DNA of 64,000 nt from Lineus longissimus (Eukaryota > Nemertea > Pilidiophora > Heteronemertea > Lineidae), in assembly GCF_910592395.1 (NCBI RefSeq), contig NC_088313.1, positions 18,058,437 through 18,122,436 of the forward strand. Direction: 5' to 3'. A program made the translations under genes and the position numbers. This document shows positions 20,691 through 32,997 of this stretch, piece after piece. How positions within the stretch are numbered: position 1 is the stretch's first letter; every line of letters begins with the position of its first letter. The notes under the pieces were generated by a model, which worked only from the letters and a program-made list of their open reading frames with translations, ran no database searches and was not told where the DNA came from.

Positions 20691-23600
20691 AGTACATTGC
20701 TGTTTTGCCTCTCAGAAGGACCACTGTTGATCAACATCTGTGTCTGTATCCTTGTACATGAAAACTAACTCTAATAACTACGAGAAATCTAATTACATGT
20801 ACATTTATTCTCTACATCCAGGAGAAATAATGGTGTTCAGGTTCACTGAGAAGTTAAAGCACCATCCTGCAGAATCTGGAGATAACTTATCAACTTTTAG
20901 GCCTACATAGAAAACAAGTCCCCATCTGCTGAAAAAGTAAAGGTCCACCATGTATTTTTTGTGCCTCACAGTCCTTCACGATAATCTTCATGCTCACAAT
21001 GTTCTCCACATGTAGTAGTGTACCATCTCAGAGGACCCAACTGGTGGACCATAGCTGAAATAATGACAAGGACTGATTGTGAGTAAAAGAAAAAGACATT
21101 AACTTTGTAATACTGTGAAATGTCTTTCAATGATCTCATCTTGCACATTTTTAGATTTTGATGACTTCTTCTACCAAAAAAGACAGGTGGTTTTAGAAAC
21201 AGCACTGAGAAGTTCTTTGGGCAGATCAGGCAGGACTTGCTTCCTCATTCTGCTGGATCAGGTATTCCATCATATTTTCTGCCTTTTTGGTAGAGGGCAT
21301 TCTGTTTAGACACAGATTCTGGCCCGATCACAGGTAAGGCATCATTCTAAACTGTGTATCTACAGTGGAGTGAATTTAAACAAATGCGCATATAACTCCA
21401 TGTCCAGGAGGCAGATAGGTTCCCCCCTTTTTGACAGTTTTTCAGCTGATACTTAGCCTTGCCAAACCAAACTGCTTTGTCTTTCTGATGTAGTATGGCG
21501 ACGGGTCTCTCTTAGATAGCGTCAGGACATCCATGCCCTCTGATCTTGAAACAGGCTGAAAAATTTGCAGAGACCATTCGAATTGCAACACATGTAATTT
21601 GTAGGCTATACACTTCTTTGATTTCATGCTGAGTTCACATCCTTTCACTGGCCAATTCTCAACATCTAATCATAATAAGGGCAATGTAACCAGGCATATC
21701 TGCTTGAAGGTGATCATCCGAGTATTGTCCTTGTCGTCATTCACTGGCCTCTTCAAATATTGTGGTAAACTTTAACTTGACCACTTTCAAATACATGGTT
21801 TGACTGGGAGTTTTTCAAGAAAGTGACATGGACCCTTATGCTCACCTTTCAAACCAGCATTGCCTGCTTTGTTCTCGCCCTCAGGTTTTTCGCCACAAGT
21901 GTGCAAATGGTGCTCCAAAGACGACCACGCCCTTGTGGAAGTCCGATATCAGAATGGTTGTAGATATATCTACTGTCCTTGCTCATATCTACTGTCCTTG
22001 CTCTGTCATTCCTATGTTCCCTTCTGGTGCTGTCAATGGTGTGAACATCATGACTTGCTGATCTAGCTCTGTAATGTCATTACTCGCCTCTCTTGTCATC
22101 TACACATGGCTTTTGGTTTTCAGAAGGGCTGGAAAGGGAGTACAAATCTCATGATAAAAGCCCTGCTGAACTTTGTGACATTCTCATTGGCTTTCCAAGA
22201 CACATCGCGTAACTATTGTCTCTTTGGCAACATTCTGGTGCAACAACTTCAATCAGTATGCTCCCAAAGCAGTGGGGTCCTGGAGAGGCATGCATTTGGT
22301 CTTTCCTGCAAGTAACTTTCTGACCATTCAGGACTACCTAGGGTTCTGTGTCATTTGAAATTAATACGGATTTGTAAATCCAGCATGCTTTCCACTTCAC
22401 TTGGGTCGGCTCAGCTCATCTTATCTTAGTTTCTTAAGTCAGTTGGGAATTCTGTGCATTTTTGCAGTCAAAGCTCCAACCATTTATCTTGTTTGCCACC
22501 TTACCTATTCAGATGCAACATACCACCTAAAGCATTTATTTAAGCATCCAATGCAACATGCAAGAGCGTCTTGGATTGCACAAACAATTTAGAAATCAAA
22601 TGAATTAAGATGAAACTAATCTTGCACAAAATGCTTGCATCCAAAGTTGTGGGAACAATCGGACTTTGAAAATATTTGAATGTGCTAGCAGTTCCGAGCA
22701 ACAGGACAAAGCTGTCAGACTGGCCAATGTTCAACATCTCTAGCGCCAACAATTGACAAAAGACAAAATGTGTAGAGATGGACTGAGGCCTTTTAATTCC
22801 CACAAAGGATGGAGAAAGGTCTTCCATAAACTTGGGTGAAGTCATTCATAAATTATTGCTCATGAAGTTCACCGTGTTGTCAATAAGATTAAGAACCTAT
22901 GCAATAATAATTACCCTACCAGAGATCTGGCTCCAGTCTCCCCGAACAGTTGTTAACGTTGCAGTCTGACGCCAACATCCTGGCCTATTGTTGTCTTCCA
23001 GCCTGCCTTTGAAGCGTGTGTCTTCAATGCTGATGCTGTAAAAGTACACAATCTTGTTGAATGCAAAGAATTGGACAATAAAATGTCCATCTGCAGTACT
23101 GGTTCCCACAAGGTAAACAACCCAGCAATGGGTCATAACCCTGGCTGAGTAAACTGTTCTAATAATCAGCTGACCATCTTCTTAGTCTCACATACTGGAA
23201 AAAGAGCCGACTGAAAAACTCCCGACACTTTTTGTTGCTTTGTATGTGCCTGTCGAGGAAACGGAGACTTAAAATGTTAAGTTTATGAAACTAAAAACCA
23301 TCACCAAAAGCGTTCAAAATATCATGAAAATTGGAAGACATGGACCACTTCAAGTAAATTGCTTGAATAAACTTGTATATTTTTTACTTTTATGGCAAGG
23401 TAAACATACCTTGCCTGTGAGCAGGGTCTTTTCAAAATGGCCGCAATTTATTTTTGCAGGTTGTCCATTTCCCTGGCATACCTGCTTTTTATCTCAAACC
23501 TGAAGAGAAAAAAACGCTTTCTGTAGCGTCTGCAGTCCCCCACCCGCTAGAAGCTGTTCTTTTTCGCAGGAACAGGGCCACCTGCGAAAATCAAATGTCA

Positions 23601-25265
23601 CACAGTCAATGCATGTTGTTCATGCACACACTAACATGTGCTTCCAGTGCAAGCAAAATGGACGCTATACATTGTATTCAGTTATCGCACCGGACTCGTC
23701 AGTTTGAACATGATTTTCACCATCAAAATGGTAAAAAATCTCCATGTAATTCAGTTTACCAGATGCAGAATTACACACAGAACAAGAATACCTGGCTCCG
23801 GCACTTTGGTGAGAATCATAGAACACAGAATCGTATGTTATTTTATGAAAAAAATCGCCGCGCACGTGCGGCCGGAACGCCGCCATCAAAATTTTTGCCA
23901 ACCGCACAAAATTCCTCTATCATTGCCCCGATAACGCAAGAAACGCAAAAACATCGGAATATGGATGACCTAAGATACCTGATCTATGAACTTACCATCC
24001 AAAAGTTGTCTTCATGCACGAAAAAGAGGTTAAATCAGAGAATTAAACGGAGAAGTTTCGAAACATAAACGCCGCCGCCGGAAAATTCAACACGTGGGTC
24101 AGACGATCGTGTGATTACGTCATTATCACCAGGCGGAGGGGGCAAACAGGCGGAGCAATTTTTTGGCGGCAAAAAAATACTCTCACTTACTTAGAACCTA
24201 AATCAAATTTCTTTCCCTGGTAATTTTTCTCTGACACCTTTCCGAATTCAGGATATTCCGAAAAAAATTTGAGAGCGTCTTTCACCCCTGCACCTTGTCT
24301 TTCACCGTCATTTATCAATGAATAGCGGGACGAATAGTTGGTTGTGACAATGTCTTTCATGACAGGCCTAAGCCTTGTCTATTCCAAAATTTGACTGTGT
24401 TTGCTACGAAGGGCGTTCGTTCTTTATTAATTCTCTCCGAGCCCGCCCAGTTCTTCTCCATAAGTCAACAATAGAGACACAATCCTGAGGCCGAAACAAG
24501 ACATCTCCGGCCCTATAGACTCCTATGCTGTCCATTTCGTCATCCTGATCGTCCTCCGGGCGACAACGCGAAGCCGGTCAACTGCGTCCGGAGTGTAACA
24601 AACACCTGAGACATTTCTAACATTTCCTCCGCATTGGCCGAAAAAAAAGTATTCAGTATGCAGTATGCAGACTTGACTCTAAGAGAATCGACTCTAACTT
24701 TAGTGCAAATCCACCCTTGCTGACATCATTGGTTCCACAAACTATCTTTATGTAAGTTTTCTAATAGCGTCAAGAGTGAGCCGAAATCTGCCAGCCAATC
24801 CACTACAGGACAGGACAGAAAAAGTGTCCCATCCTCGGTCCTCCGGATCCCTGTCAATCCATAACTGCCCCACAATATCATATTGATGGTTTTCCCTTAA
24901 ATTTTTCGGCAGAAGTGCTTACAGATTCCTCATCTATATAAGCTGGCACGATGTAATTAAAACATGGATTCCCTCAGAATTGGGCCTCTATCCTTCCTAT
25001 TGGCCTGGTCACATTATAGGTTCAGTATATTTTGTCTGGACCAGGAATCCATACTCGCCATGTTGCCAGAGAGTGTACCAAGTCTCTGCTGGATGTGCCA
25101 TGCCCCTTCACTATGCGTACTCTTTCTGATCTAGATGTGTACTCTCCCGACGTAGTGCACCATGTTTCTACAGGGTGGACCTTGTCTCCACCCTTAGGAA
25201 AAATGTGTCTCATTTTCACATGGTGAATACCTGATCATTTTCATAAAGGGATTGCATGAAATCAG
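20691..25265. other. Intergenic stretch, no supported gene
   Basis: Mixed composition. An 18-bp direct repeat (TATCTACTGTCCTTGCTC) occurs twice near 21968-22003. A GC-richer patch at 24060-24180 holds CACGTG and TTACGTCA words and could be a promoter. The relic at 24490-24610 is listed separately. Open frames overlap each other on several frames and match nothing I know. Confidence 0.45.
24490..24610 (+). repeat. Dispersed repeat relic, pair of 10030-10150
   Basis: Shares TTTCGTCATCCTGAT and the following GGCGACAA..GCC.GTC.ACTGCGTCCGGA arrangement with 10030-10150. No ORF. Confidence 0.55.
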
Positions 25266-25480
25266 ATCACCAGACCTGAAGAGACAGCAGATACTGCAAC
25301 AACCATACCATATAACATAACATGCTGCCACAACCAGACCTGATAATACAGCATAGGCCTATGCTGTCACAACCAGACCTGATGAGATTGCACATGCTGC
25401 CACAACCAGACCTGATGGGATTGCAGATACCGTCACAACCAGAACTTGCGAGATAACAAATGCTGTTACACCCAGAGCCA
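25266..25480 (+). repeat. 33-bp minisatellite with core TCACAACCAGACCTGATG
   Basis: Units start at 25361, 25394, 25427 and 25460 (period exactly 33), with degenerate units before them. The core TCACAACCAGACC is also the core of family A at 37.4-41.7 and 59.4-61.7 kb. Because 33 is divisible by three, the minus strand stays open with an 11-residue periodicity (IRSGCGSMC type). That is expected by chance and is not taken as a gene. Confidence 0.75.
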
Positions 25481-26024
25481 AGGGCAGCACGAGCTCGATA
25501 GCAAAGATTACTTCGGAGCAATCCTCAACCCGCGTTCATGTTTTGAAATGCCTTTATCATGATGAATTAGGTGATTTCATCACATAATTAAAAAGTTCCC
25601 ACAAAAATAGTTGCATGTTGAGCAAATATACTAACTTTAATCATTAACATATCCAATACCATCTCCACTCATTTAAGTTCACCAACTGGCACACAGAGAT
25701 ATGAAGCGTTAAGTGTTTCAGCTGAACGCCAGGCCCTTGGTCATGGCCTCTTGTTCATTTTGTAATGTGCTTTATGCTGTACCACGGTTATTTTAGAGAG
25801 AGAAGTGCTCACACCAATTGGCACTCTGACGGCCAGCAGTAATTAACTGACCCTCCAGCCATATCGACTTGCACTGGGTCAACCACTTCCTTGCCTCTCA
25901 TGATCAATTCCAGGTGACAGCTATATAATTCACAATCTGACACAATCAGGACAAAACAGTAACTCATCAATAATAAATTACATTCTTTTTCTGCCGTGTA
26001 ATAAATGATTGTGACTGCGTTTTT

Positions 26025-26158
26025 GTTTAAGGTGCGTTATCACAAATAACGCACCTTAAACCCTGCGTTTAAGGTGCAGGGTTTAAGGTGCACCTTAAAC
26101 CCTGCGTTTAAAGTGCGTTTAAGGTGCAATGAATTCACCCTGCGGTGAGAATTCATTG
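26025..26158. repeat. Cluster of three strong palindromes
   Basis: (i) 26025-26061: 16-bp perfect arms GTTTAAGGTGCGTTAT around CACAA. (ii) 26076-26105: a 30-bp perfect palindrome with no loop, half-site GCAGGGTTTAAGGTG. (iii) 26127-26158: arms CAATGAATTC and GAATTCATTG around a short GC-rich core. All share GTTTAAGGTGC-type words, and direct repeats of TGCGTTTAAGGTGC link them. They lie ~600 bp upstream of the lectin gene. Confidence 0.9.
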
Positions 26159-26770
26159 TGATTGTAACGCCTCTTGATGTACTTGCTCGCTGCCAGACAA
26201 ACTTCTCAATCAATCAATACAGTTCGTTGTTTGTTGATTTTCAGATAAGAAGTGAAACAGTTATCGCCTTTCTGTCATTACAGGCTCGTGGGGAAAATCT
26301 CAGAATGAGATTATTCAAGTGCAGCCAGCTTCTACTTCTGTGTTCCGGTCAACTTGTGAGCCTTTTTCACATAACAGTCAGGCCAGTTGAGGACGATAGC
26401 CAGAGCCCATTTTACTACTGAAAATGCATTACGGGCCTAGCTAACTCGAAAAAGGTCCAAGTAGAGTGACCTTCAAACTTGGCACATACATGTAATTGGA
26501 CCGCTTTATAGATGCAAATATTCCATCCGATTGTAAAAAACGGACGCAACTGCAATTTCCTTTGTTTTTCTGAACAATAGAAAGATAATGTCGTTAATCC
26601 TTTTTGTATTTTTTTAACACTGACTCCTAGGGCCCCTCATTTAAAGTGTGCAAATCTTGATCCGCGAGAATCCTGTGAGAATATCCCTTGATGCGGCTTT
26701 CCCACTCAAGTCAACCTGACACAACACAAACATCTGAGAACCGCCAGTTACCATTAAACTCCCAAGCAAA

Positions 26771-28280
26771 ATGACAAGGCTCTTTGGACAAACGGCGGTA
26801 ATAGTGGTTGCCATTATAGTGACAAAGTCACAACCCCCAGCACGGGCAAAAGTTGTTGAAGAAACACCACAGCAGTGGATAGAGTTCAAGAAAGCAATAA
26901 AGGGACTGTGTGCAAGGGATAGTAGCAAAATATCTGGGAAGGTCTCTGCAGGAAGTCCCATGGAATGTGGTTTGTTGTGTTTGCAAGAGCTGGGATGCGA
27001 GAGTTTTGAATTTGTTGATGGAACGTGTCATTTCATAGAAGTCGGGCTGAATCGAGGGGGGTTGGTACCCAAGGAGGGATGCAGGCATTACTCTATGCAG
27101 GTAGGTGGGACAAGTTCTTATGTATTTTTTTTGTCCTTGGGTAAGACACTTTTCTTCCTTAATGGACTGTGAGGCTTGTGAGTTTTTATGGACCTTTCAG
27201 TTTCATCCGATGGGACACCCACACTTACTACTGAAGAGTTTGTCTCAAGTGATAAAAAAGGTGTTGATTTGTTAATCTTTTATCCAAATAACGTTCGATA
27301 AAATCTCAAGGGCTCTTGCGATGTCTTAGGTCTAAAACTGAGCTCTCGCGTCTCAACAGCCAGTCTCAAACATTCTATGCTATGGTCCCACTGGAAAAGG
27401 TGACCGGCCCTATCCTTGAAAAGAACATTTTTGGTGTTCACAATGATACAAGGAATTCACTTCACAATAATCTTTTCAAAATCCACAGACATTGACGATG
27501 AAGTGTCCAGACCCCTATGTTCAGCGTGGCCGCCATTGTTATTACTTCAGCAACATTGCCTCATCCAGCTACTTCCGATCCTGGTCTGCAGCAGGACTAG
27601 AGTGCCAAGACCGAGGTGGGACAAGGCTTGCTATAGAAACAGAAGAGGAACAGGAGATTCTGATTGAGATTTGGAAGGGTCTAACAGGTTGGTAACAATG
27701 TAACTGAGTAAAGAAAAGTGAAAAAAACCTTCTTTTGAGAGTTGATGTTGCCGATTCCATGTAATTGAAAGTCCGGGAGACAATATAACAAGACACAACT
27801 GATTCTCCTCAGCACTAAATATTTACTGATTTGTATCAGCTGAAGTCTTCATTGTCAAATTTCACAAAGATTGTGACATGTCCTCTAAGACACATAGGTT
27901 GTGACAATTGTCTCGAAGACACATAGGTTGTGACAATTGTCTCGAAGACACATAGGATGTGAGAATTGTCTCTAAAAACCAAAACACAACCTCTATAAAA
28001 ACCTATCCTTGTGTTTACAGCACTGCACATTCATGATGTAAATGGATTCTGGACCGATGGGAAGAAGGAGGCAAATAGTGATGAATGGATCTGGAAATCC
28101 ACCAACACCTCTTTTACATACCAAAACTGGATCCCAAGTGGTAAGGATATAGAGGAGCAATGTTGCATGCTGCATATTCTTGGCAATACCAACGTTGTGG
28201 TCAATATGGAACTGAAATGGCACGACTATCAATGTGGGATACGCTACTATATGGGATATGTCTGCGAGAAGAAAATTTAG
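26771..28280 (+). CDS. Secreted PAN/apple and C-type lectin domain protein (262 aa)
   Basis: Three exons: 26771-27100, 27489-27687, 28021-28280, together 789 nt with stop TAG. A hydrophobic N-terminus (GQTAVIVVAIIVTKS) acts as signal peptide. Residues ~47-104 carry six cysteines (47, 66, 70, 76, 86, 104) spaced like a PAN/apple domain. Exons 2 and 3 encode one C-type lectin-like domain: CPDPYVQRGRHCYYF at the start, ENGFW-like GFWTDG, WIPSG, then WHDYQCG and YVCEKK at the end. The calcium/sugar residues are not canonical: PSG stands where EPN/QPD is usual and WHD where WND is usual. Classic calcium-dependent sugar binding is therefore doubtful. Extracellular; recognition or adhesion role inferred from the fold only. 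The start is the first ATG before the signal peptide. Confidence 0.85.
27870..27974 (+). repeat. 29-bp tandem repeat in the lectin-gene intron
   Basis: Units beginning at 27889, 27918 and 27947 (ACACATAGGTTGTGACAATT then GTCTCGAAG), with a degenerate one before. Each contains the palindrome GACAATTGTC. Confidence 0.85.
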
Positions 28281-28400
28281 TACCAGTACCAGGAAGGCAG
28301 ACCGGGCATTTCGTTAACGCTTTCAGCGTCATCTGATGTAGATCTATGTCAACAAATTACCTCTTCAAGCAGACTCGACTAAGTACCTTGAGGAATGATA

Positions 28401-28556
28401 TATAGTGGAACCTCCCTTAACAGACACCTCTGTTAACAGGACACCCTCTTTCATAGGGACAGTGATTTTGGTCCCAAATGGGTTTTCGTACACTTCAACT
28501 TCCATGAAGAACAGCATTTGTCAGTCTCGATGTCCTTAATAGCAAGGTGCTAATGT
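28401..28556 (+). mobile_element. Tigger/pogo-like MITE, copy 2
   Basis: Begins TATAGTGGAACCTCCCTTAA. The interior GGGACAGTGATTTTGGTCCC is shared with copy 3 (47513-47646) and, weakly, copy 1 (9819-9982). The right end is degenerate (GGTGCTAATGTA). No ORF. Lies just downstream of the lectin stop codon. Confidence 0.7.
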
Positions 28557-28648
28557 AGTGTTTCTGGTTGAAATTGTGAAGGCTTCTCTGTGCTGAAGGC
28601 TAATATGTGCTGAAAGAAGCAAAGCAGCAGATATGTTTGGCAAATGCA

Positions 28649-28654
28649 TTTATT
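28649..28654 (-). terminator. Candidate poly(A) signal for HOGA1
   Basis: AATAAA on the minus strand (TTTATT on plus), 440 nt beyond the HOGA1 stop codon. It is the only good hexamer noticed in that interval. Confidence 0.5.
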
Positions 28655-28849
28655 ACTTATATCAAAAAGATTTCAAAAACATTAGAATGTACACTATTGC
28701 ATAATTTCTTACAAATATTATTTTCCTATGGTTATTGTAAAATCACAAACGAATAATCATCACAGATTATGAACAAGTCAGAACTTACAGTTCATCACAA
28801 AGAAAAATCAAGATTACATTTCACAACTTTAGCATCAATCAGCGACAAA

Positions 28850-28920
28850 TGAAATCTGGGTTAACAGCATTCAGTGTCACAGAATGAAATCTGGGTTAAC
28901 AGCATTCAGTGTCACAGATT
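28850..28920 (+). repeat. 35-bp direct duplication in the HOGA1 3' UTR
   Basis: GAAATCTGGGTTAACAGCAT followed by TCAGTGTCACAGA occurs twice back to back. Confidence 0.85.
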
Positions 28921-29094
28921 TTCTACGGACGCATAATTATTTGCATCACATTGGAAATATCATGTCCCATTAAGAAATGCAGCCAATTGTCCAAAGTTTC
29001 CAGGAATTGCTGAGTTAGAGCCCTCAGAACACCAGGTTTTGGTATTACAGCAGAACCTCTCTGTTCGAATGTTGTCGAATCTTAGCACCTACGA

Positions 29095-32000
29095 TTACAA
29101 GAACTGGCTATGCTGAAAGTTCTTCTTCATAGAATTTACTTGTTCCTGCTCTATTGGCAGTAATGGTAATCGTGTTGGTCCACCGTAGAATCCAAACCAC
29201 TCCATAGCTACCTTTAAACCTGGTACACCAAATTTTCTTGTCACCTTTAAAAAAGAAAGGAGAAATGAGTGTATGAACTTGTTAGCCATAACTGTACTAG
29301 CTAACAGTATCATGCTAGCTCCAGCGGTCACTACAGCTCTGCAGTAGCACCTGTCAAGACCTTGGAACTGGTGATTTCGATCTTACATTTGAGAGATGTA
29401 GCAGTGGATAGAATTCCAGTCATCAACTTGACCTAAAAGCACAATACACAACCCCCCTACCGCTCATAACTGACATCACTTAGACCATCAGTGTTGGCTA
29501 CGAGTTTTTAAAATGTTTTACTGACCAAAAAAGTCAGCAATAATTTAAAGCCATAACTTACATCGCCATTTGGTGCAATTAATCTCTGTTGTAATTTTTG
29601 AGCCTCCTCATATTGTCCTGCACGGTAAAGCTTCTCAATTTGGCAGCACTCTCCAGGCAGAGCATTAGCTAGAGCAAGGACTCCACCAACACACCCTAGA
29701 AATCAGAGACAGGAGATTAGAAATTGTAACATCAGAAAGCTGCATTATACTGAAAGCCTTTTTTTCTTCCTTATTCTCAGATGGATAATGGAAGATGTAC
29801 AAACATTCGAAGGCAAAACTAATAACGAGATCTTGTTTCAGCAAAATGAAACCATTTGTCTAAGAATTGTGCTTACCAGCCATAAATGCAGGAAACAGAA
29901 AGCCAGCTGATCCAGCCAATATCTGGAAGTCTATATCTTTTGTCTTGTAGACCATGTTACCAATCTTAGAAATCTGCAAGAAAAGATCGGTAGTTAAGTG
30001 GGTTGACCAACCAGCTATAGGTGTATCCAAAATTCTGAGAAGTTCCTTCAACAATACACAAGTGGAACATAGCCCCTCCTCTGCCCCCAGCTCCTCATTC
30101 CAAGGGTAAACATGCCCTTCTTTTTGGGACATCCTTTCAAGTTGCCATCGCCTTCTTGAATGAACTTATGGTTCCAAAGGGGATCTATTCAGACCATTTC
30201 CATCGTACTCCTCCATCAACTTTGAGAATAAAACAAACTTACATCCCCACCACTGTCTTTGAGTCCTATGATATTAGGATGATTGCATACTTTGAAGACA
30301 ACTTCGGGGGCCAGATCGATGCCAGTGTTAGCGGGAATGTTGTACAGGACCACTGGCACTGGACTCTCATCAGCTACCTGCAATCACAATAGTAAGAGAA
30401 TGGGTTACTTCACTGCAGAGGAACTACATTTAAATAGACAGACATTTAACAACAGCAATATTATCAGCCATCAATTTATAGCAAGTTTTCAATTCATCCC
30501 CAAAGGATTTGTAACTGAATTTTATGTCCACACTTGAGCTTTAGATGATCTTCCCTGGATTTAAAATGGAGTTAGCCAACCCAAAGGACAATATTATTTT
30601 CAGGATTGTTCTTGAAAGAATACATATAACCTCATCCTTTTTTCAGTGCATGACACTTGCTGACTTATCCTTGATTCATTTAGCAGGTTAAGTGTTACTT
30701 TTTCATTTTGTAGTTGAGTTAACCTGCCAGAATTGATACTTAATGGACCCAATCAATACACAATTAGATTTTACCTTGGTGAAATGTTTTTCTAAAGCAG
30801 CATTTGTCATTCCAGACTTATAATAGGATGGAGTAATAACTAGCACCACGTCAGCCCCGGCTTTGGCCATATTTTTACTCATGTTGATAGTATCTCTAGT
30901 GGCTGAAAAAAAAGGAAATTGTGTTACATTTGCTACTAGAAGGTAAGAATTATCAATAAGGCAATAAAGCCTGGATGACTTCCTACCATTTCAGGCAGGG
31001 AGTAACTAAAACTGGATTGCATGATTGATTGTAATTAAGACTTTGATTGGCTTTGGTAAAGCTGAACAAAATATGTGTGCACACAAACGAAACTAATCAT
31101 GGTCAATATTCTAGCAGTAAATCATGTAGAACTATGATTTATGTAGTGCAACTAACATTCACAACCGGATCCTGCAATGATGAGCTTGTCATCTGGAACC
31201 ATTTCTTTTACTCTCCGCACCATCTCTACCCTCTCCTCTGATGTCATGAAGGCGTACTCTCCATTAGACCCCTGTACCACATAACCTGTTCAAATAGGAC
31301 CAAAAGAGTATTTAAGAATCAGGTCAGGCCTAGTTAAAGATGTCTGAATTTGAAAAAAGATTACCTTTCCTTGACCCTCTGAGATCATCACCATTTATTG
31401 AATGGCCTATTTAGATGAAATATAATGGTTATAACCAATATCTCTTCAGGCTTAATTGACCCAATTGGCTATTGTTGCTCTAAAATATTGCAATTGGTCT
31501 GTGATAGATTTTTCAAATTAAAATTCAAATTCAATAGATAACACTTGCTTTATCTGGGCTTTGATAAAAAGAAAACAAGTTCTATTTGTGCTGTCTTTTC
31601 ACACCTTATCTTGTCTCTGTCAATTCCTATTGTCTTGAAAGAACCATAGAATAAAATTAAGATATTCCTCTTATTTTAACAAGAAATAAAAGTTCCTTCA
31701 GATATCATAGATACGACATTAACACCCTACCAACTGGTGAGGCTCTTGACCTCTTGACGCAAGGCCACATTTCATCCTTCACTCCTTGGTCATGGATGTG
31801 AAAGTATCTCAACCCTGAACTTTACTGAGTATGTAACACTGCTGCGCCCATTGGTAGAATCCACCGGGCTAGGTATGTATTGTATGTGGTCCGTCGTCCA
31901 TAGACGGACATCCCATGGATGTCGCCGCCAGTGCCACAGTGGTGGACAACCTAGCCTTTACAGTCCAAGCAAGTCTTAGCACACCCTATGCATGTACATG

Positions 32001-32327
32001 GCTATAACCTAGGTCTACCATACTGGTACTGTTCAACTGAAGGCAAATGTCATTATCAAGCAGATGAGGCAATAAAAACGGATGCCAACCTCTCAATGGA
32101 TGCTGTTGCAACTTCTTGAGATTGAACTCAAGCTTCTCCCAAGAGATGTCTTCATTGGAGTCAAAAGGTGTCACGATCGGGGGATAGATCCCGGAAATAT
32201 CTAGGGATTTCGCGGTAGACATCGCCCTCATGTATATGCACGATCTAAATGTGGACTTTGACTGGCGTACACAGACTTTTGTTGCTTGAGAAAGCAGACG
32301 AAATGAAGAAGAACATATTTTTTCCAT
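29095..32327 (-). CDS. HOGA1: 4-hydroxy-2-oxoglutarate aldolase, mitochondrial (336 aa)
   Basis: Seven exons on the minus strand: 32327-32090, 31285-31157, 30902-30775, 30377-30243, 29973-29877, 29695-29562, 29244-29095; total 1011 nt. The enzyme belongs to the DapA/NAL class I aldolase family and splits 4-hydroxy-2-oxoglutarate into pyruvate and glyoxylate in hydroxyproline breakdown. The N-terminal ~40 residues are Ser/Arg/Lys rich, fitting a mitochondrial presequence; [11 protein letters not shown] starts the TIM barrel. Family landmarks: GSNGEY (85-90), LYNIPANTG with the catalytic Tyr177, and GLKDSGGD with the Schiff-base Lys205. Both are exactly nine residues beyond the human Tyr168 and Lys196. 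The C-terminus has [19 protein letters not shown]. An upstream in-frame ATG at 32378 would add 17 residues. I chose 32327 because it gives the more usual presequence. Confidence 0.95.
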
Positions 32328-32984
32328 CTTTGCACCGGAAGGAAGTATGGTGGCGTCACCTGTGATCCATGTGATCACTAGGAGAGAACCACCACATCAT
32401 CCCTCCCCCACTTGTGTCTCTCGAAGATTGAACAAATCGCTGGAAAACCCAAAGCGAATTGTTGTCGAAGGTGATCCGCGAAGTTATTTGTTCAAATGGC
32501 AGGAAATTCAAACATTTATCAAGCTAAGCCCATGTCAGGATGTCACATGAAGATACTGAGATACCAGTGACCTAACTGAATTAAAAATTAATTGGTAAGA
32601 AATTGAACAAAACCTCAAAATGCACAAGAGAAAATCTTTCTATCATCACAAATCAATCACATTCATTCATTTCTCAAAATCAAGTCCACAAAATGTCCAA
32701 CAGTGTAATGTTTCCATGTCCATTTATTCATTGATCTGCACAGAAGAGTGACTAACCCATCACTAATCAGCGGTAGGCCTACCTGGCAAGAACCGTGGTG
32801 TCGCAGGCTAGTCACAGTGGTGCTTTACTCTGAACTGAGTCGGACGAACACCCTGGGTCTGGTATGAGGGAAGAGGGTATCTACAAAATGTACCCAGACA
32901 GAAGAATCAGTCTAAACAGCCTAGTTAAGAATTTACATAGTTCGTATAAGAATTTATTTGCTAACCAAAAATGCTTTTCTTCAG
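32328..32984. promoter_or_regulatory. Divergent intergenic region between HOGA1 and the zinc-finger gene
   Basis: HOGA1 starts leftwards at 32327. The first zinc-finger coding exon starts at 32985 with a splice acceptor before it. The interval must therefore hold both promoters and probably a noncoding first exon for the zinc-finger gene. No TATA box recognised. Confidence 0.5.
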
Positions 32985-32997
32985 GTACTGGCATGGA

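Noticed and set aside
22920-23035. Possible exon on the minus strand (TRFKGRLEDNN...TATLTTVRGDW) between a TTTTACAG acceptor and a GTAGGG donor, faintly immunoglobulin-like
   Set aside because: Too short and isolated; no neighbouring exon could be joined in phase.
23454-24068. 204-codon ORF on the plus strand
   Set aside because: Overlapped by other ORFs in two frames, composition without any domain, and it spans splice-like and poly-pyrimidine sequence. Nothing supports translation.
24060-24180. GC-rich patch with CACGTG and TTACGTCA as a promoter
   Set aside because: No gene could be attached on either side, so only noted.
25267-25521. 84-codon minus-strand ORF with an 11-residue Cys repeat
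   Set aside because: A 33-bp repeat stays open by arithmetic; no signal peptide or splice context.
26158-26421. 87-codon plus-strand ORF upstream of the lectin gene
   Set aside because: No domain, no splice link to the lectin exons, ordinary length for chance.
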